A stretch of 64,000 nucleotides of DNA. Source: Saksenaea vasiformis B4078. Taxonomy: Eukaryota; Mucoromycota; Mucoromycetes; Mucorales; Saksenaeaceae. The notes under the pieces were generated by a model that saw nothing but the letters and a program-made list of their open reading frames with translations, was not told the origin of the DNA and did not search any database. This document shows, piece after piece, positions 47,671-59,798 of this stretch; the first letter of the stretch is position 1; each line of letters opens with the position of its first letter. The stretch is taken from contig JNDT01001960.1 in NCBI GenBank assembly GCA_000697055.1, positions 1 to 64,000 on the forward strand, written 5' to 3'. A program made the position numbers and the translations under genes.

Positions 47671-48644
47671 ATGAGCGGCCACCGCGAGGGACATGCGAAG
47701 GAGACAGTGAATATACCACATAAGACAAGCGAGAACTTTATACGCCATTTGTTTGCTCGCGATGTGTATTGTCAGGGGAAAGACGAAAGCTGGGCAGACT
47801 CTGTGGTGTTGGCGTTGTGGCGACCACTAGGAGTAGGCTTGGTGGTAGGTCTTCCCGTCTGCTTTGCATTTTATAAGTTCGTCATCGGTAAAAGGTACCC
47901 TACCGCAGCCCATATTCCTCCAGAAGCATTTGCAAGTCGTCAAATTATACGAGGAAAAGTGATATCCGTGGGCGACAGTGATAATTTCAGGTTGTACCAC
48001 ACACCTGGCTTCGGCTGGGGTTCATGGCGCGAGATACCCACAGCTAGAAAAGGTACTCTATATATATACCCATTACAGTATGGATGAAACAGGGATCGTA
48101 GATCTGCTGAACCAGACGATTATGGTCCGACTTGCAGGCGTGGATGCTCCTGAGGTAAGTTTCTCCAAAGTTTTTATCTTGGGATCACCAATCGCTTTCC
48201 AAAGGGAGCCCACTTTGGTATGCCTGCGCAACCCTTTTCGAGCGAATCGAAGCAATTTCTGACGGATATGGTGTTGAATCGTCATGCAAAAGTTGAATTG
48301 TTAAAGCGAGATCATTACGGTCGCGCGGTAAGATCCTTATTCCAGTTGTGTTTGGTTATCCTGACACTTGACAGGTTGCTATGGTTCACGTCCGGAAACC
48401 ACCGTTTTATTGGTCCAAAAACGTCTCTGTCGAAATGCTACGATCAGGCCTTGCAAGCATCTATACCTCTCAGGGTGCAGAATACGGTGGATTAGAGAAA
48501 ACGCTTGAAAAAGCGCAGGCGGAAGCGAAGTAAGTTCAAAAAATGCACCATGTTTTAGACTAAATTTGTTTTGTAAGGCGTCGTCGTATAGGAATATGGT
48601 CGAAAAAGTCTCACGTCAGCCCTAGTGCTCACAAAGCCAAGTAA
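47671..48644 (+). CDS. LCL3-like membrane-anchored staphylococcal-nuclease-fold endonuclease
   Basis: Exons 47671-48052, 48093-48154, 48205-48327, 48375-48529 and 48578-48644 give 262 residues. A single hydrophobic segment (GVGLVVGLPVCFAFYKFVI) near residue 55 anchors the protein, as in fungal LCL3. The SNase fold follows: IRGKVISVGDSDNFRLYHTP, MVRLAGVDAPE (first catalytic Arg/Asp pair), ELLKRDHYGRAVAMVHV (second Arg) and RSGLASIYTSQGAEYGG. It ends with a basic tail (RRRIGIWSKK). LCL3 was linked to yeast lifespan and localises to mitochondria. I chose MSGHREG; a Met three codons upstream is equally possible. Confidence 0.88.
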
Positions 48645-48836
48645 GATGACACACGAATTTTAGCATTTTCTAAAGTTGACTGTAGATTCCTACGTGGAGC
48701 GAACAAATAAAAATCACTACTGTAGTTTTAGATGACAGACAAAAAAAAAGATAGCGGAGAGCCGTTTCCCACGGCGAATAGGTATCCGACCAAAGTAGAC
48801 AAAAAAATCCAGCATATACAAGAAACAAGCTATTCA

Positions 48837-49076
48837 CTATAACTGAATGCGAATGACATTTATGTCTGATCCGCGCACAACGGCATGTTGGTATGTGCCC
48901 ATGGGGGTTTCCAAGGCATCAACCCTGAAACGGTTATTTTCACTGTCGGTGGCGCGTAGACGTCCTTGGACCCTCGTATCTCCGTCTAAAGAGAAAGCGG
49001 CGTGTGGAGTGGTGCGGCATATGTGTAGCCAGAACTGGAGATAGCGACTTCTTAATGTTTCTTGAGCATCAGTCAT
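48837..49076 (-). CDS. Gemin7-like SMN-complex protein
   Basis: A 79-residue intronless frame. It has the Sm-like fold pattern of Gemin7: an N-terminal helix (AQETLRSRYLQFWLHI), then GDTRVQGRLRATD, VDALETPMGTYQHA and VVRGSDINVIRI. Gemin7 pairs with Gemin6 in the SMN complex that loads Sm rings on spliceosomal snRNAs. The protein is shorter than human Gemin7 because the disordered N-terminus is missing. It shares a 152-base divergent promoter with the Zn2Cys6 gene. Confidence 0.78.
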   Translation of the reverse strand: MTDAQETLRSRYLQFWLHICRTTPHAAFSLDGDTRVQGRLRATDSENNRFRVDALETPMGTYQHAVVRGSDINVIRIQL

Positions 49077-49228
49077 GACGTTAAGGACGAAGTTGGGTGG
49101 CTAAGTCCTACTGTTTTTCCACTTTTTTTTACTTAGACTAGTACCGGTTTCTTCTTTTTCCTTCGATTTTTTTTGACGTTTTGGAAAGTCCAACTTTCCT
49201 CGCGCGTTAACGGTTATTTTTTATCGGT
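49077..49228. promoter_or_regulatory. Compact divergent promoter (Gemin7 / Zn2Cys6 factor)
   Basis: Only 152 bases separate the two divergent ATGs. The segment holds T-rich blocks (cactttttttttac, cgattttttttgacg) and must drive both genes. Confidence 0.55.
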
Positions 49229-50338
49229 ATGTCCTACTACCAATATCAAGCCCCGGCCTACCCGACAACGGATGCGCCAGCCACCTCCTCGTCGTCTGTA
49301 ATGAATAATGCCAATCCCCCACCCATCATGAACCATGGTCTTCCCCCACTGCATCATCCTGAATTGCCCGACAGTGTCGGTCACCCGCGTCCTAAACGCA
49401 AACAAGTGAAAAATGCATGCAGTAAGCTTTCTTTTATTTGCTATTGTCTCTACACCTTCTGAACTACTTCTCGATAGCAAACTGTCAAAAAGCATGCAAA
49501 AAATGTGACGATGCAAGACCTTGTCCACGTTGTATCAAGTATGGTATCGCCGATACTTGCGTTAATTCTGTCAGAAAAGAACGTAAAAAAGGAATTAAGC
49601 GGGGTCCATACAAGCGCAGACAGAAAAGTGGTGAGAAAGAAAAGAATTCGACAAAGGGCTAAAGTTTTGACAGACGACAAAACTAACGGTCATCGTGAAG
49701 AGCAACAACAAACGCAGGGTCCCTATGCACAGAATACGTTGCGTGCACCCTCGCTTCCTTTCGGTTACCCTAGCAATCTGAATCAATATGGTCAACAGTA
49801 TGATCCCTATGGTCATTACGCAGGGTATCACAAAGATCAAATGATGCCACAGTCTTATGTCGTCAGCTATCCTCCCATGGGATATCCCGTGTTGGTTTCT
49901 GGAAACAATAATACGAGTAATGAAAACGGTAACAACGAGCAACAGCAACAGCAAACCCAACCACAACAGCAGCAACCACAGCAATCCTATCAACCATCGG
50001 CTGTTGCCCAGCAGCATCTCAATGGCATGCTGCACCAGTCACGATCATTCACGGCTGGTCATTTCAGCCCAGAAAATTCTCAGACACAAGTGCATTATCA
50101 GCAACAAGAACAGCGCTCCAGTCCCGAAGTGAAGAAAGAACAAGAAGGTCTCGTCAAATCAGAGCCAATGACACCTGTGCCGAGCACAACCGCGTCTTCA
50201 GCTACACCAACAGCGCACACCGAGACAACGGAGGATGAAGAACGATCCAAATTCGCTCTTCTCTCGCAACTGTGCTCAGCAGCCCTTCACCAGGACCACA
50301 ACCGTAACGAATCTAACAGTTCGCCACAACAATCATAA
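49229..50338 (+). CDS. Zn2Cys6 (Gal4-type) transcription factor
   Basis: Exons 49229-49421, 49478-49630 and 49674-50338 give 336 residues. The binuclear cluster spans the first splice: NACTNCQKACKKCDDARP then CPRCIKYGIADTC, giving six Cys in the C-x2-C-x6-C spacing. A basic patch follows (KERKKGIKRGPYKRRQK). The remainder is Tyr/Gly/Gln-rich and ends with an acidic segment, without the usual fungal-specific middle-homology domain. The second intron (43 bases) was chosen because it is the only GT-AG pair of reasonable size that keeps the frame and retains GPYKRR. Targets are unknown. Confidence 0.85.
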
Positions 50339-53300
50339 AAATCTTTATATGGAACCAGAGGCATCTTTCAAAACTGTGGTTACATCGTTGAATGAAGCGC
50401 CAATCTAAATGTGTCTAGTGTTTCTGTAAATGAATAGATTCTCTATGCTGTCAAAAAGGAAGAAAAAAAAAGAAGGAAACTCTGATATTAAAAATATTTC
50501 GTTTGCTTGATTTACAGTATCCAGTTGACCCCATGACCGTTTGTAATGGGGCGGAGTTGACCTGTCATGTCTCTTCAAGGGCCGCAGAGGTTCAGTAAAC
50601 CTGGTAGTTGTCTCCACTCACTTCTGCAATAACCATCCAAGTGAAACACTCATGTGTGAAACTGGTTAAAAAAGGGTAAATTTTGTTTGTGTCAAGTTCC
50701 AATAGAAGTCACTGCGGTAGGATATCGTCTAAAAAAGAAACAATCCCACATCCTTGCCAAGAGTATCGAATAATCGCTTTGGTGGACCTTCAGCAAATGT
50801 CTCTGATCTGGGTACATTACTCGGCTGCTGGTGCAACTATGCCTTATTAGGTGGGAAAATAACTACTGTGTTGTAACCCTTTGTGATACATGTATCCATT
50901 TATACATTCTCTCAAACAGCATTTACTCAGTCAATTCATGCAAACTATATGCGTTGCTTTTCCAGGGAAAGGGTCCATGACTAACGATCTCCGGAGATTT
51001 CAATGGGGTTAACAGTTTCATCTGGGGGAACGCCACCCAAATTTGGCAACTAAGCCACTATTTGTGTAACAAAAGGGTGTACCTTGCCCCGTGGGTTGGC
51101 TATGTAAGGAAACGTTGAAAAGGTTACTCTAGAAACAACGTTATCTTGCACATGTAAAGCGGATATCCGTGTATGCTTCTTTTTCCTTCAAAAAAAAAAG
51201 GGAAGTGCACATGTTGCATTTTATCAATTTTTTACGAATGATTTATTCCAGTTTTATGTTACTATTGGTATTAGCTGGTGGATCATCGATCGTAATGTTT
51301 GCTATTTTCGCCTGGAACACCTGTAACTTAACGAGAATCAGTCTATGGTCCTGTACCTGCAATAGCCCGACATATGTGCTCCGAGTGAGCTGGAAAAGCA
51401 ACACGGTTGCAGATTACCTATAGATGCATAGTGATTTATATGTCCCACTCTTTCCGTAGTGAAAATGCAAGTGTATAACTTTCTTATTTTCGATAGGTTG
51501 CATTTAGATAGCAGTGCGCATCTCCCTATCAGCTAGATCCGTTTAGATAGTAGTTGTTCTCTAGCAGTTGATGCAAACCGTTTGATTTTTGAAGCATATT
51601 ACAGTTAACTATTGAGAGCTTTGAATCCTCTCCTTACGATGGTAATCGTTCGAAGCTGAGCAGTCTGTTTTATTGATCCTGTACGCCAAGGCTTACTGTA
51701 ACAAATTGTCCTGATACAGCTCGTAGTCCTTGCCGAAAACCAATGGCAAGCACCTTTACTGCAAAATACGTAGGACTAACATCCTACAATAGATGGGATA
51801 TCCATGATAGTTGCTGTTCGAGGTCATTTGATCTCTGTTGGTCGTCTCGTTTCCCATTGACCTGATCTGTCATATTGTAAAGCGGTTCCGTTGAAGTAAG
51901 GCATTGATGCTGAGCTTCTGCTTGATGATTCAGACCATGCGTAATATGCTGTTTGGCGTTTACAAGCCGCGTCGTAGAGCTTCGGGGAGCTGGAAACACC
52001 ACTGCATCAGGATTCATTTGCATGCACTGACAACTTTTCTCAAGGACAGCTTTAGGCGGTGACAATAGGACGATCTAGTCAAAATCCTCCTTACATTATC
52101 TACCCGTTGACTTGTTATAGTATCCTGCAAATCGTCCTTGTCTGGGAGGCGTATATGCTAAAGCGATCAATTTCGGAGTTACACAACACTGTACAAAAAA
52201 CCTCGTGCTCCAATAAAGCATGAAGATCAGAAATGCTGAATGTATGCACTCTGACGTCGGGCTTATGCACAGAATCGCAAGCTATCATTACAACGCGAAT
52301 ATACATACGCTCGGCTACATGTCTATGCCTATGTCCAAAGAGTCCTTCGTAAACAAGTTGCACAAGCTCGCTCGTGCGAACGTATGCATAGTTCGTCGCG
52401 ACTAATCGTATTCAATTAATCATGATTGATTGAAAATTTAGGGATCCCAAGCTCCCTGTCATATAATGGATATGAACTTAAACTTTCGTCTGGCTCGCAC
52501 AGCATATCTATTTGCAATCCCCTGCTCCGCTCGCAGGATATCTGTTTGAAACTTCAGTACCAACCGAGAAGCAGGTGCTTTCTTCCATATGGGTGTAACA
52601 GGCAGTCTGTATGGAAAGCGAATATCCTTAAACGAGACAAAAAGATCAACTCTTCATCAAGATGTAGGGCGACGTTGGGATACAATCAGGTTAAAAAGAA
52701 AAGAAACCACTTCTTTGCGCAAGAGGTTCACGTGTAGTAAGGGAGAGTTTTCATCACAGGTAAACCTGAAACGTTTTGGAAAAGCATGTTCTGTTCATAA
52801 GCGACACGTCCGAGAAAACGACACCAGTGTTGTGTAACTGAAACTGAACTTGGTGACCACAAAACGTAAGCAAAAATACCAAAATCTATCATTATTTTCT
52901 CTGCTTTCTCTCTCAAGGGCCAGGGCAAATCGCTGGAGTCGCACACACGGACAATAAAGCTGCATCGTGTTCGTAGGGTGGTTGCTAGGTGGGCGCGACT
53001 TCGAAAAACCAATGCTGGGATATCGCAGAAGTATCGGGACAACCCCATTGTGGGACAATAGTACGTGTCGCAAAGTGTATCCATAAAATGAGGCTTCATT
53101 CTCAGGTTTCTTTCAGTATTTGAGCTCATCATACGCTGAACTTTGTGTAACTGGTTCAGAGAACTGTACATAGTTGGACAAGCCTTCATCATCCGCCTTA
53201 AAACGGATTTAACGGGATGGATACGAGGTATATGCGTTGGAATAACTCATTGGAGTTGACAGCAATGGTAGGGCATCACATGCAAATTGTTACACGATGG

Positions 53301-54728
53301 GGTGGATCAGTATGCACAGAACATCGATTCGTATACACATTTTATTATATTGTTGGACAGGGAAAACAAACACTTTACAGGGCAGGTTACGTTCTACTAA
53401 TGATTTTATGTACGCACTTTCATTACGAAGCCAAACAATCACGCAGAAGCCCAAGAAAAAAATGATACTGCGGGCAATCGCTTGGCTTGAAATTCCGTGA
53501 TCGATCGTTTTTAGGTATTGGAATGCCAAATGTGGAAATGCCGGTGATGAGTTAGGAGGGGAGGTTGGGTGGGAATCAGAGAGCATGGTGATTCATGTGA
53601 CGGATCTGTTTTGTCTTCTTAGCCTTTTTGAGAATAAACTACGTCCGCCATCAGCAAGGTTTTTCTTTTTACTTGCCGTCACGTACGTTTTCGTTTGTAA
53701 AGCATGTCATGACATGCCTTTCAACGGAACTGCAATAACCCTGTTGAACTTCTCCTGGTAATGAAAAACGTGTATCAAATGATGTCATAGAGGTTGACAA
53801 GGGAGATGCAGGCATAAACCAGCCTGCCAACCAAAGCACGCCAGGCAAGAGAGAACTAAGTAATTACTCTCCCTTCATTTTAATCGGAGCAAAGAGAAGA
53901 ACAAAAGGCTACATTCCCTTTTTTGCAGATAAGCGGTAAAGAAAAAGAAAGCGGAGACAGATGGATGAGAAGCTAATAGCCTCCCGTTGGGGAAAGGTTT
54001 CAGCGTGGAATAGTAAAAAGAATCGGCGTGTCGATCGTACTGGAACATCGATCGCGCGTTCGACGTTTCGGCATTGACAGTAAAGCAAAAAGCAACAAAC
54101 ATATCCAATAACAATTGATGATATCAAACTACTTGCCTGAGGATGAAACAGCGATGTGACACTGAATAACTATCGTCACTAGGATCTTCCCAATTTCGCA
54201 GTTGATGAAGGTTGCTCTTCTTCATGCGGCTGAAGATGTGCACTTGTGTCAAAGCCAAAACCTCCGCCACCGTTAATAATTTAAATCCCAGCTACTGTCG
54301 TCCCCCATTGGATTTTATTTCTTTTTCTTCTCGTTTTGCTCAACGTCACACGAGCAATGAGGAGACCTTGGACGGTTTCCATGGTTTTATGGGAATGTTA
54401 GGTGGTGAACGCATTTTCGCTTCTCAACACCTCTCTCTTTTTTCCCTTGGCTACCCTTTACGTTGGTATTAAGCAGACAAGGATCAGGTTGCATCTCTTT
54501 TTTATCCGAAATTGGGATCAGGCTCGGGATTAGAAAAGTTAGTTAAGGGCTGTCTCATTTTTGATATCCCGGTCTACTTTTTTTGTGCAACACTCGGCTC
54601 CCTTGCTGTATATAAGGTTTTCCATCCAACATATACTTTTCTTTCTCTTTTTACCAAAGCTTTGGCGCCCCCCCCCTTTGTATCATTGGCATTCTTCCCG
54701 TCTTCTATTACATTAAAAATTATTCTAC
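50339..54728. other. Long gene-poor spacer (4.4 kb)
   Basis: No supported gene. The largest frames (51169-51423 plus, 51784-52065 minus, 52728-53192 minus) lack known motifs; the last, 154 residues, is Cys/Arg-rich and could be a relic. Bases 53860-54728 are pyrimidine-rich and probably form the promoter and long 5' leader of the following zinc-finger gene, with small upstream ATGs such as those at 54212 and 54512. Confidence 0.4.
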
Positions 54729-55952
54729 ATGCCTGTGCCAATTGAATACAACTCATCCCGGCGTATGAGTACCATCACCGTGCCGAAGCAAGACATTCAC
54801 TTTGAGTAAGTTTAAGAAAATCATCAATCGAAGTGAAACGTTTCTTTGTTTTGTTGACTCTGTACTTTTTATGGCAGTCCATACGATTTTCAGTTGTGTC
54901 AGCCTCAGAATGACATTAAGGATGCCTTTGAATCGAGTGAGCTAGAAGCGACCTTTTGCCGTGATTTTGCTTGTTGTGGTCTGATCCTCGACGATCTCCA
55001 CGATTTGCTGCAACATTATGAGGAATGCCATGTTCGGCTGGAGGATGATGATGGAAGTCTTTATGATGAGGATTCGGGCTCTTGGTCATCGTCATCCGTA
55101 TCTTTTTCTTCGGATTGTTCATCAGCACCCAACAGTCCAACCATGACTGATGATAGTCTGGCGTCGAGCAACATCAATGTCCTCAAGAAAAAGGCAGCGG
55201 CATACCTCTCCGATCTCTACAATGCCAGCAGCACCGCATCTCCCATTGCACTGGCGACTCCCCCGCCGTCGATGGATGACAGCTGTGATGCTTCTAGTGG
55301 GGCTGCGGATGACGATGCTGCTGCTTCTGCTGCGCCAGTCAAGAAGTCATCTGGCAAGAAACGATCATACACACAGATTTCCAATCATTCAACCAACGCT
55401 TTGGATCTTTTGACACAGTCGGCCGTCAAAAAGCTCGCATTGGCTACAGGAGCCGATTTACCCACGCCCACTGCTATCTTAACGGATGAGGATTTCCTGG
55501 CCCAAGCAGGCGCTTTACTGGCCACGGCCAACTTGAGTATGTACTTTTTTTTCACATGCCAATCCGCATTTGTATAAACATGATCTATCTTAGATGTCAA
55601 TGCCGATAAGCCCTACAAATGCCCTGTACCTGGATGTGACAAGGCCTACAAGAATCCAAACGGCCTAAAATACCATAACCAACACGGTCATTGCAACTTG
55701 GTGTCAGACGAAAGTGAAAATATGGCCTCAAAACCTTACCAGTGTACCATCGGCGAGTGCGGCAAACGGTACAAGAATTTGAATGGTCTCAAGTATCATA
55801 TCGAACACTCTCACATGGCCGTCCTCAATCACACCCTGGCCTCATTTGGTTCCTCCCTTTTTGCCAATGTGTCCTCTTCTCAATCAACCGAGTCATTATC
55901 TCCTCTAGAAACGCCAGAGTTGTCGGACACATTGCTGCCTTCCCTTTTTTAA
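54729..55952 (+). CDS. Sfp1/JAZF1-like C2H2 zinc-finger regulator
   Basis: Exons 54729-54805, 54878-55536 and 55594-55952 give 364 residues. An N-terminal finger-like block (CGLILDDLHDLLQHYEECH) is followed by acidic/Ser-rich and Ala-rich linkers. Two C-terminal fingers are CPVPGCDKAYKNPNGLKYH and CTIGECGKRYKNLNGLKYH. The long C-terminal spacing and the CxxxxC...NGLKYHxxH pattern are typical of the Sfp1 split-zinc-finger family. Yeast Sfp1 controls ribosome biogenesis and cell size. A repeated ETPELS-like tail may be an activation segment. The start was chosen because exon 1 leads directly into HFDPYDFQLCQPQ. Confidence 0.85.
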
Positions 55953-58283
55953 TGTATGGTCTACCTTCCATCACTCACGCCGGTTTCCCTCCCTTTTTTT
56001 TTCCCACCAGGGTTAGAAGGCCAAGAAAGCTTCTAAACCCGCCGAATGCTCATGTATACTCTTCCTTTTTTCCCTTCTTGCCCGCAATTTTGGGTTCTCG
56101 TTGTACATAATGTTCACTATCGCTCGCGTCATCCATCCGTTCGGAACCTGAGTTTATGAAAAGTTGAACCTTGATTTTCTTTATATTGTTATCCTCACCC
56201 AAAAAGTTGTCGTTTCTTTCCTCCCCCAAAAAAGTACTCTTATGAAATAAAACGAAAAAATACTTGTTGTACAAATCGTTGTTTCCATTGTTACGCCGAC
56301 AGAGAAACTTTGCAAGGGTTACACAACGCGTGAGCCACGTTATATGATGATCGGGTAGCGTTGACTTGCTTGTTGGTCGCTTTTTCACTATTCCTTCTCA
56401 CGTCAACAGACATACATAAATGCTTCTTTGTTGTGCATCATCTTCCAAGCACAAGACAACTTTTTCCAAGTTGACCAGTTTACTCCGCCAAACAAGATTT
56501 TCTTTCTGTCATTTGGATTCCGAAAGTTTCGACGATTTCTACCCTTAACCAAAAACAACAGGGTTCTAATTATCCCAAAACGAGAGCGTCGCTCTTTCAA
56601 AATACCGAGTTGTAAAGTCCTGAGCGTGTGTAGCGAGTATAAAGATTGCCACTATTTCCCATATGGCCTTTCCTCACATTTGAGTACCTTGCGATAAGTG
56701 ACAACAAATAAGCACTATCAATGGATACTTCATGTTTAAGCTCATAGATCCAAGTTGTTGTTAGTTGGCGATTTGTCCTATAGGCAATATACACAATTCA
56801 CGAGAGAAGGATAATATTAATGAGACCCTTCGATCGTTGATAGGTACGTTCAAAGGCTTTGACGTTCCACATAACACTGTATGCAAACTCATGCAAAGCC
56901 AATGCAGCCATTCAATTAAACAGACACAATGCTAGTAAGTGAAAAGAAAACAACTCTACCTCCGGTTTAATTAACATTGGCTCGAGAACGCAAGAGTATA
57001 TCAAGAAGAGAAAGGCCGGTCATTTAATCACTGGCATTGCCGCAGAGAATTAAAGTTTCAGCTTCTCTTCACCTCGGCTTGCTCCCTGCGATCCTTCTTT
57101 GAGTGTTCACTACTATTTGGTGTCTTTCTTCAGATAATCTTTGTAACAACTCTGTCCGTTCCTGGACACGCATCGCCACTTTGTGGTAGTAGGGACGGTG
57201 CACCTGGAACTTGCTGATTTGCGTCTCCTGCAGTACCTACAGGATGCTCAGTTTCAGATATCACGTTTACAGGATGGCTGGGTTCCACACAGGTTTGCAT
57301 GAATGATGCATATACACATATCGGGCATCACCCTTTTTCGGAGATGCTTGATTTATCAGATGGCGATGGTTATTTGGATCCATTATGTGTATTAGAAGAC
57401 TGGAAACTATGTAAATTCATGTGTCGATCCATCACGTCCCCATTTTGATTTTTTTTTGACCTCTTATCTATTATCAAGGACCCGATGTTTCTTTAATCGG
57501 AGTCTACCCGGCTCAGGGATAATCATCCATATATTGATATTCTTATGATGTTTTGCCGTTACATCGCTCCCAGGGCTTCATTTAGCTTTTTCCTGTCAGG
57601 TTTTTACTGCTCGGACGTATCAGCATGAGCAACTATAGTACGGAGAGCTCCTTGAAACTTGATTCGTTCTATGCTTTGATTACCACTAATAGAATCGGAT
57701 CCCAGCTGTCCGAGATCATTCTGTAGAGACCGAGATATATTTTTCCTTTGGTGTCCCAAGATAAACTTCGATTTGTAGCAGCTGAGGTGCTGCGGAATCT
57801 TTATTTTTTATTTTCGGCATCCTGCATTTCCATAAGTTTTAGTCGCTGAATCAGACTACTATGTTAGACTTCCTTCAGATGTGACCAATATGGCAGCGAA
57901 GCTATTTCAAGGAGGAACAAGATGCAGAAACAAAGATTGCTACATCATCCATTGAAGGCATATAAATAATGGATGTCATTATTAACTTGCAGGCTGGCAC
58001 CGTTTGGTAAACGATTATGTACATCTCCGCTCACATGGGTGATCGAAAGGTCTGGTGACACAAAATGTCATGTTGGCCGACACCTTATTCGCCGGCGCGA
58101 TTTCAACCGGCGAAAACCGCTGCTGTAAATAAATACAGTAAACGGTGTTTGATTTATTGATGAGTCGCTGTGGAACAGTGATAGTTTAGCTTGACTCATC
58201 ATGAACACATCATTAAGGCTCCGGACAAAAAGGTAGAGGACCCGTCTATTCTGATAGCGCCGGCTTTTTTCCTGCACAAGGGT

Positions 58284-58308
58284 CCTTCCCCTTTGATTAA
58301 AGGGAAGG
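58284..58308. promoter_or_regulatory. Near-palindrome upstream of metallothionein
   Basis: The arms ccttcccctttg and aaagggaagg are complementary around gatt, about 210 bases upstream of the metallothionein ATG. It could be a dimeric regulator site; nothing in the sequence shows which. Confidence 0.3.
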
Positions 58309-58466
58309 TATCACAGCAGTTGTTGAAACCTTCTCGTCACCGGATATTTAATTTATTCCGTCCTCGTGGCTCAGTTGAGCATAATATGCTTCACTTTGTT
58401 TCTTACATAGTGAAATACTTGCATTGAAACATCAAATAATAATGATGTGGTTGTCTCACTTAAAAC

Positions 58467-58474
58467 TATAAAAG
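58467..58474 (+). promoter_or_regulatory. TATA box of the metallothionein gene
   Basis: TATAAAAG lies 49 bases upstream of the ATG, a good distance for a compact stress-inducible promoter. Confidence 0.6.
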
Positions 58475-58515
58475 CGAGAGCTTTATTTCATGCAATTGTC
58501 AATTAAAAAGACATC

Positions 58516-58857
58516 ATGGTTTGTCCGTGCAAGAAAAGCGATAATACATGCAAGTGAGTGTTATTGATGAACGCAAAACGTTTCAGTTTCCGACGTATAT
58601 ATATATAGTTGCCGAGATGGCGCATGCAACTGCGATAATACGTGTGATTGCCCGCACTGCAAGGCTAAGCACAGTCAGGTCTGCCAATGTCACGGTAAGA
58701 AAGAAGCAAATGGTTATTGGTTGAAGTTCTAACGGTTTTCCTTTATAAGGCACGGGTGAAGGTGACCATTTCTCCTGGATAACTTCATATATTTCTTGGC
58801 ACTAACTGTACTTGTATAGGATGCATCTGTGGCAAGGACTGCAAGTGTGGAGCGTAA
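58516..58857 (+). CDS. Metallothionein-like Cys-rich protein
   Basis: Predicted exons 58516-58553, 58609-58694, 58750-58761 and 58820-58857 encode 57 residues with 15 Cys and 3 His and no aromatic residues. There are seven Cys-x-Cys pairs, for example MVCPC, TCNCRDGACNC, DNTCDCPHC, VCQC and CICGKDCKC. This is the composition of metallothioneins, which bind Cu, Zn or Cd in the cytosol. The gene is invisible to ORF scans because each exon is short. The third exon is only 12 bases; skipping it (one intron 58695-58819) also keeps frame, so that exon is optional. All intron ends are GT-AG. Confidence 0.8.
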
Positions 58858-59404
58858 AATACATTGACCGTAGCAAATCTTTAAAGTTGAAGTTAGTAAA
58901 TAGGATTAATGCAGGAAAAAAAAAAACCAAAGAAACAAATAAAGTCCGAAAGTTGATATGAGCTTTGTTAACTACTCCATGAATGAGAATATTAACATAA
59001 CGCTGCATAATGCAAGAGCTATATATAATTATTTCTGTCCTCCGGAAAGAAAGAAAAACGGCTCAACATAGCAAGATCATGATTGTCTACCATCAGTCTG
59101 CTTTTGCCACGTAGCTTCTAGTGACTCAGTAATCCATTCTAGAAAGAGACCCAGCAGATACACGGGAAGTACAACAGAGGTAATTATTCAGATTTTTGTA
59201 TGATATATTTACAATATGGTTTTGAAAATGATTTCCCATATGTGGATGACTTGCAAAAGAGAATGAAGTGACAACAAACCGAAGGACATGATTTACAATG
59301 ATAAAATCAAGTAGCTATTGCATAATAATGGGCGAACTGAGATATTTACTGGAGAACATCGTGTTGGATAGTCCCATGTGATGTGACTCTGCTCTTTAAT
59401 GTGT
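58858..59404. other. Spacer downstream of metallothionein
   Basis: About 550 AT-rich bases with an A run near 58917. No gene is supported. Confidence 0.35.
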
Positions 59405-59720
59405 CCATGAAGAACCAAGTTTTTGCTTAGGAAGGAATGGAATATGCGATCATTATATAAACTGGCGACGTATTCATACTCCACCTACATCAACTTTGTC
59501 CCTTGCCGGGTACGTAATATATGGAATATCTCGATGTTCATCTTACAGCCGAAGAGTATTCGTGGATACCATACCCTGCACGGTGATGGGTGGAGCAGGA
59601 GTAGTAGGAAACCGACTTTAAGGGGCGGCCAATCGGGACGCATCTCAGATGACGTGAAGTGATAGTGAGTAAGGCGATATTTACTCATCTAAGCGACAGG
59701 TAAAATGCCAGCACAGCCGA
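59405..59720. repeat. Dispersed repeat, copy 2
   Basis: Collinear with 34735-35140: atgaagaaccaa/atgaggagccaa at the left, aatatgcg and ttcatac blocks, cacggtgatgggtgg in the middle, and cacagccgagacg at the right. The encoded left-end frame again starts MRSL and contains KLATYSYSTY. The two copies have diverged by substitutions and indels. Confidence 0.6.
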
Positions 59721-59798
59721 GACGTTGCAGGAATCAATTACGCGTAAGTGCTCATACCACTGATCGGCAATAGGTAGAATTGTTCTGTGTATACGCTA

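Larger units (their letters stand above)
55953..58515. other. Gene-poor spacer before the metallothionein gene
   Basis: About 2.6 kb with no supported gene. A small minus-strand frame near 57290-57120 (about 56 residues, containing VNVISETEHPVGTAGD) is open below the usual size cut-off, but I cannot identify it. A near-palindrome lies at 58284-58308. Confidence 0.4.

Noticed and set aside
54512..54745. 77-residue ORF upstream of the Sfp1-like gene
   Set aside because: It lies in the pyrimidine-rich leader and overlaps the true start; the hydrophobic sequence comes from T-rich DNA.
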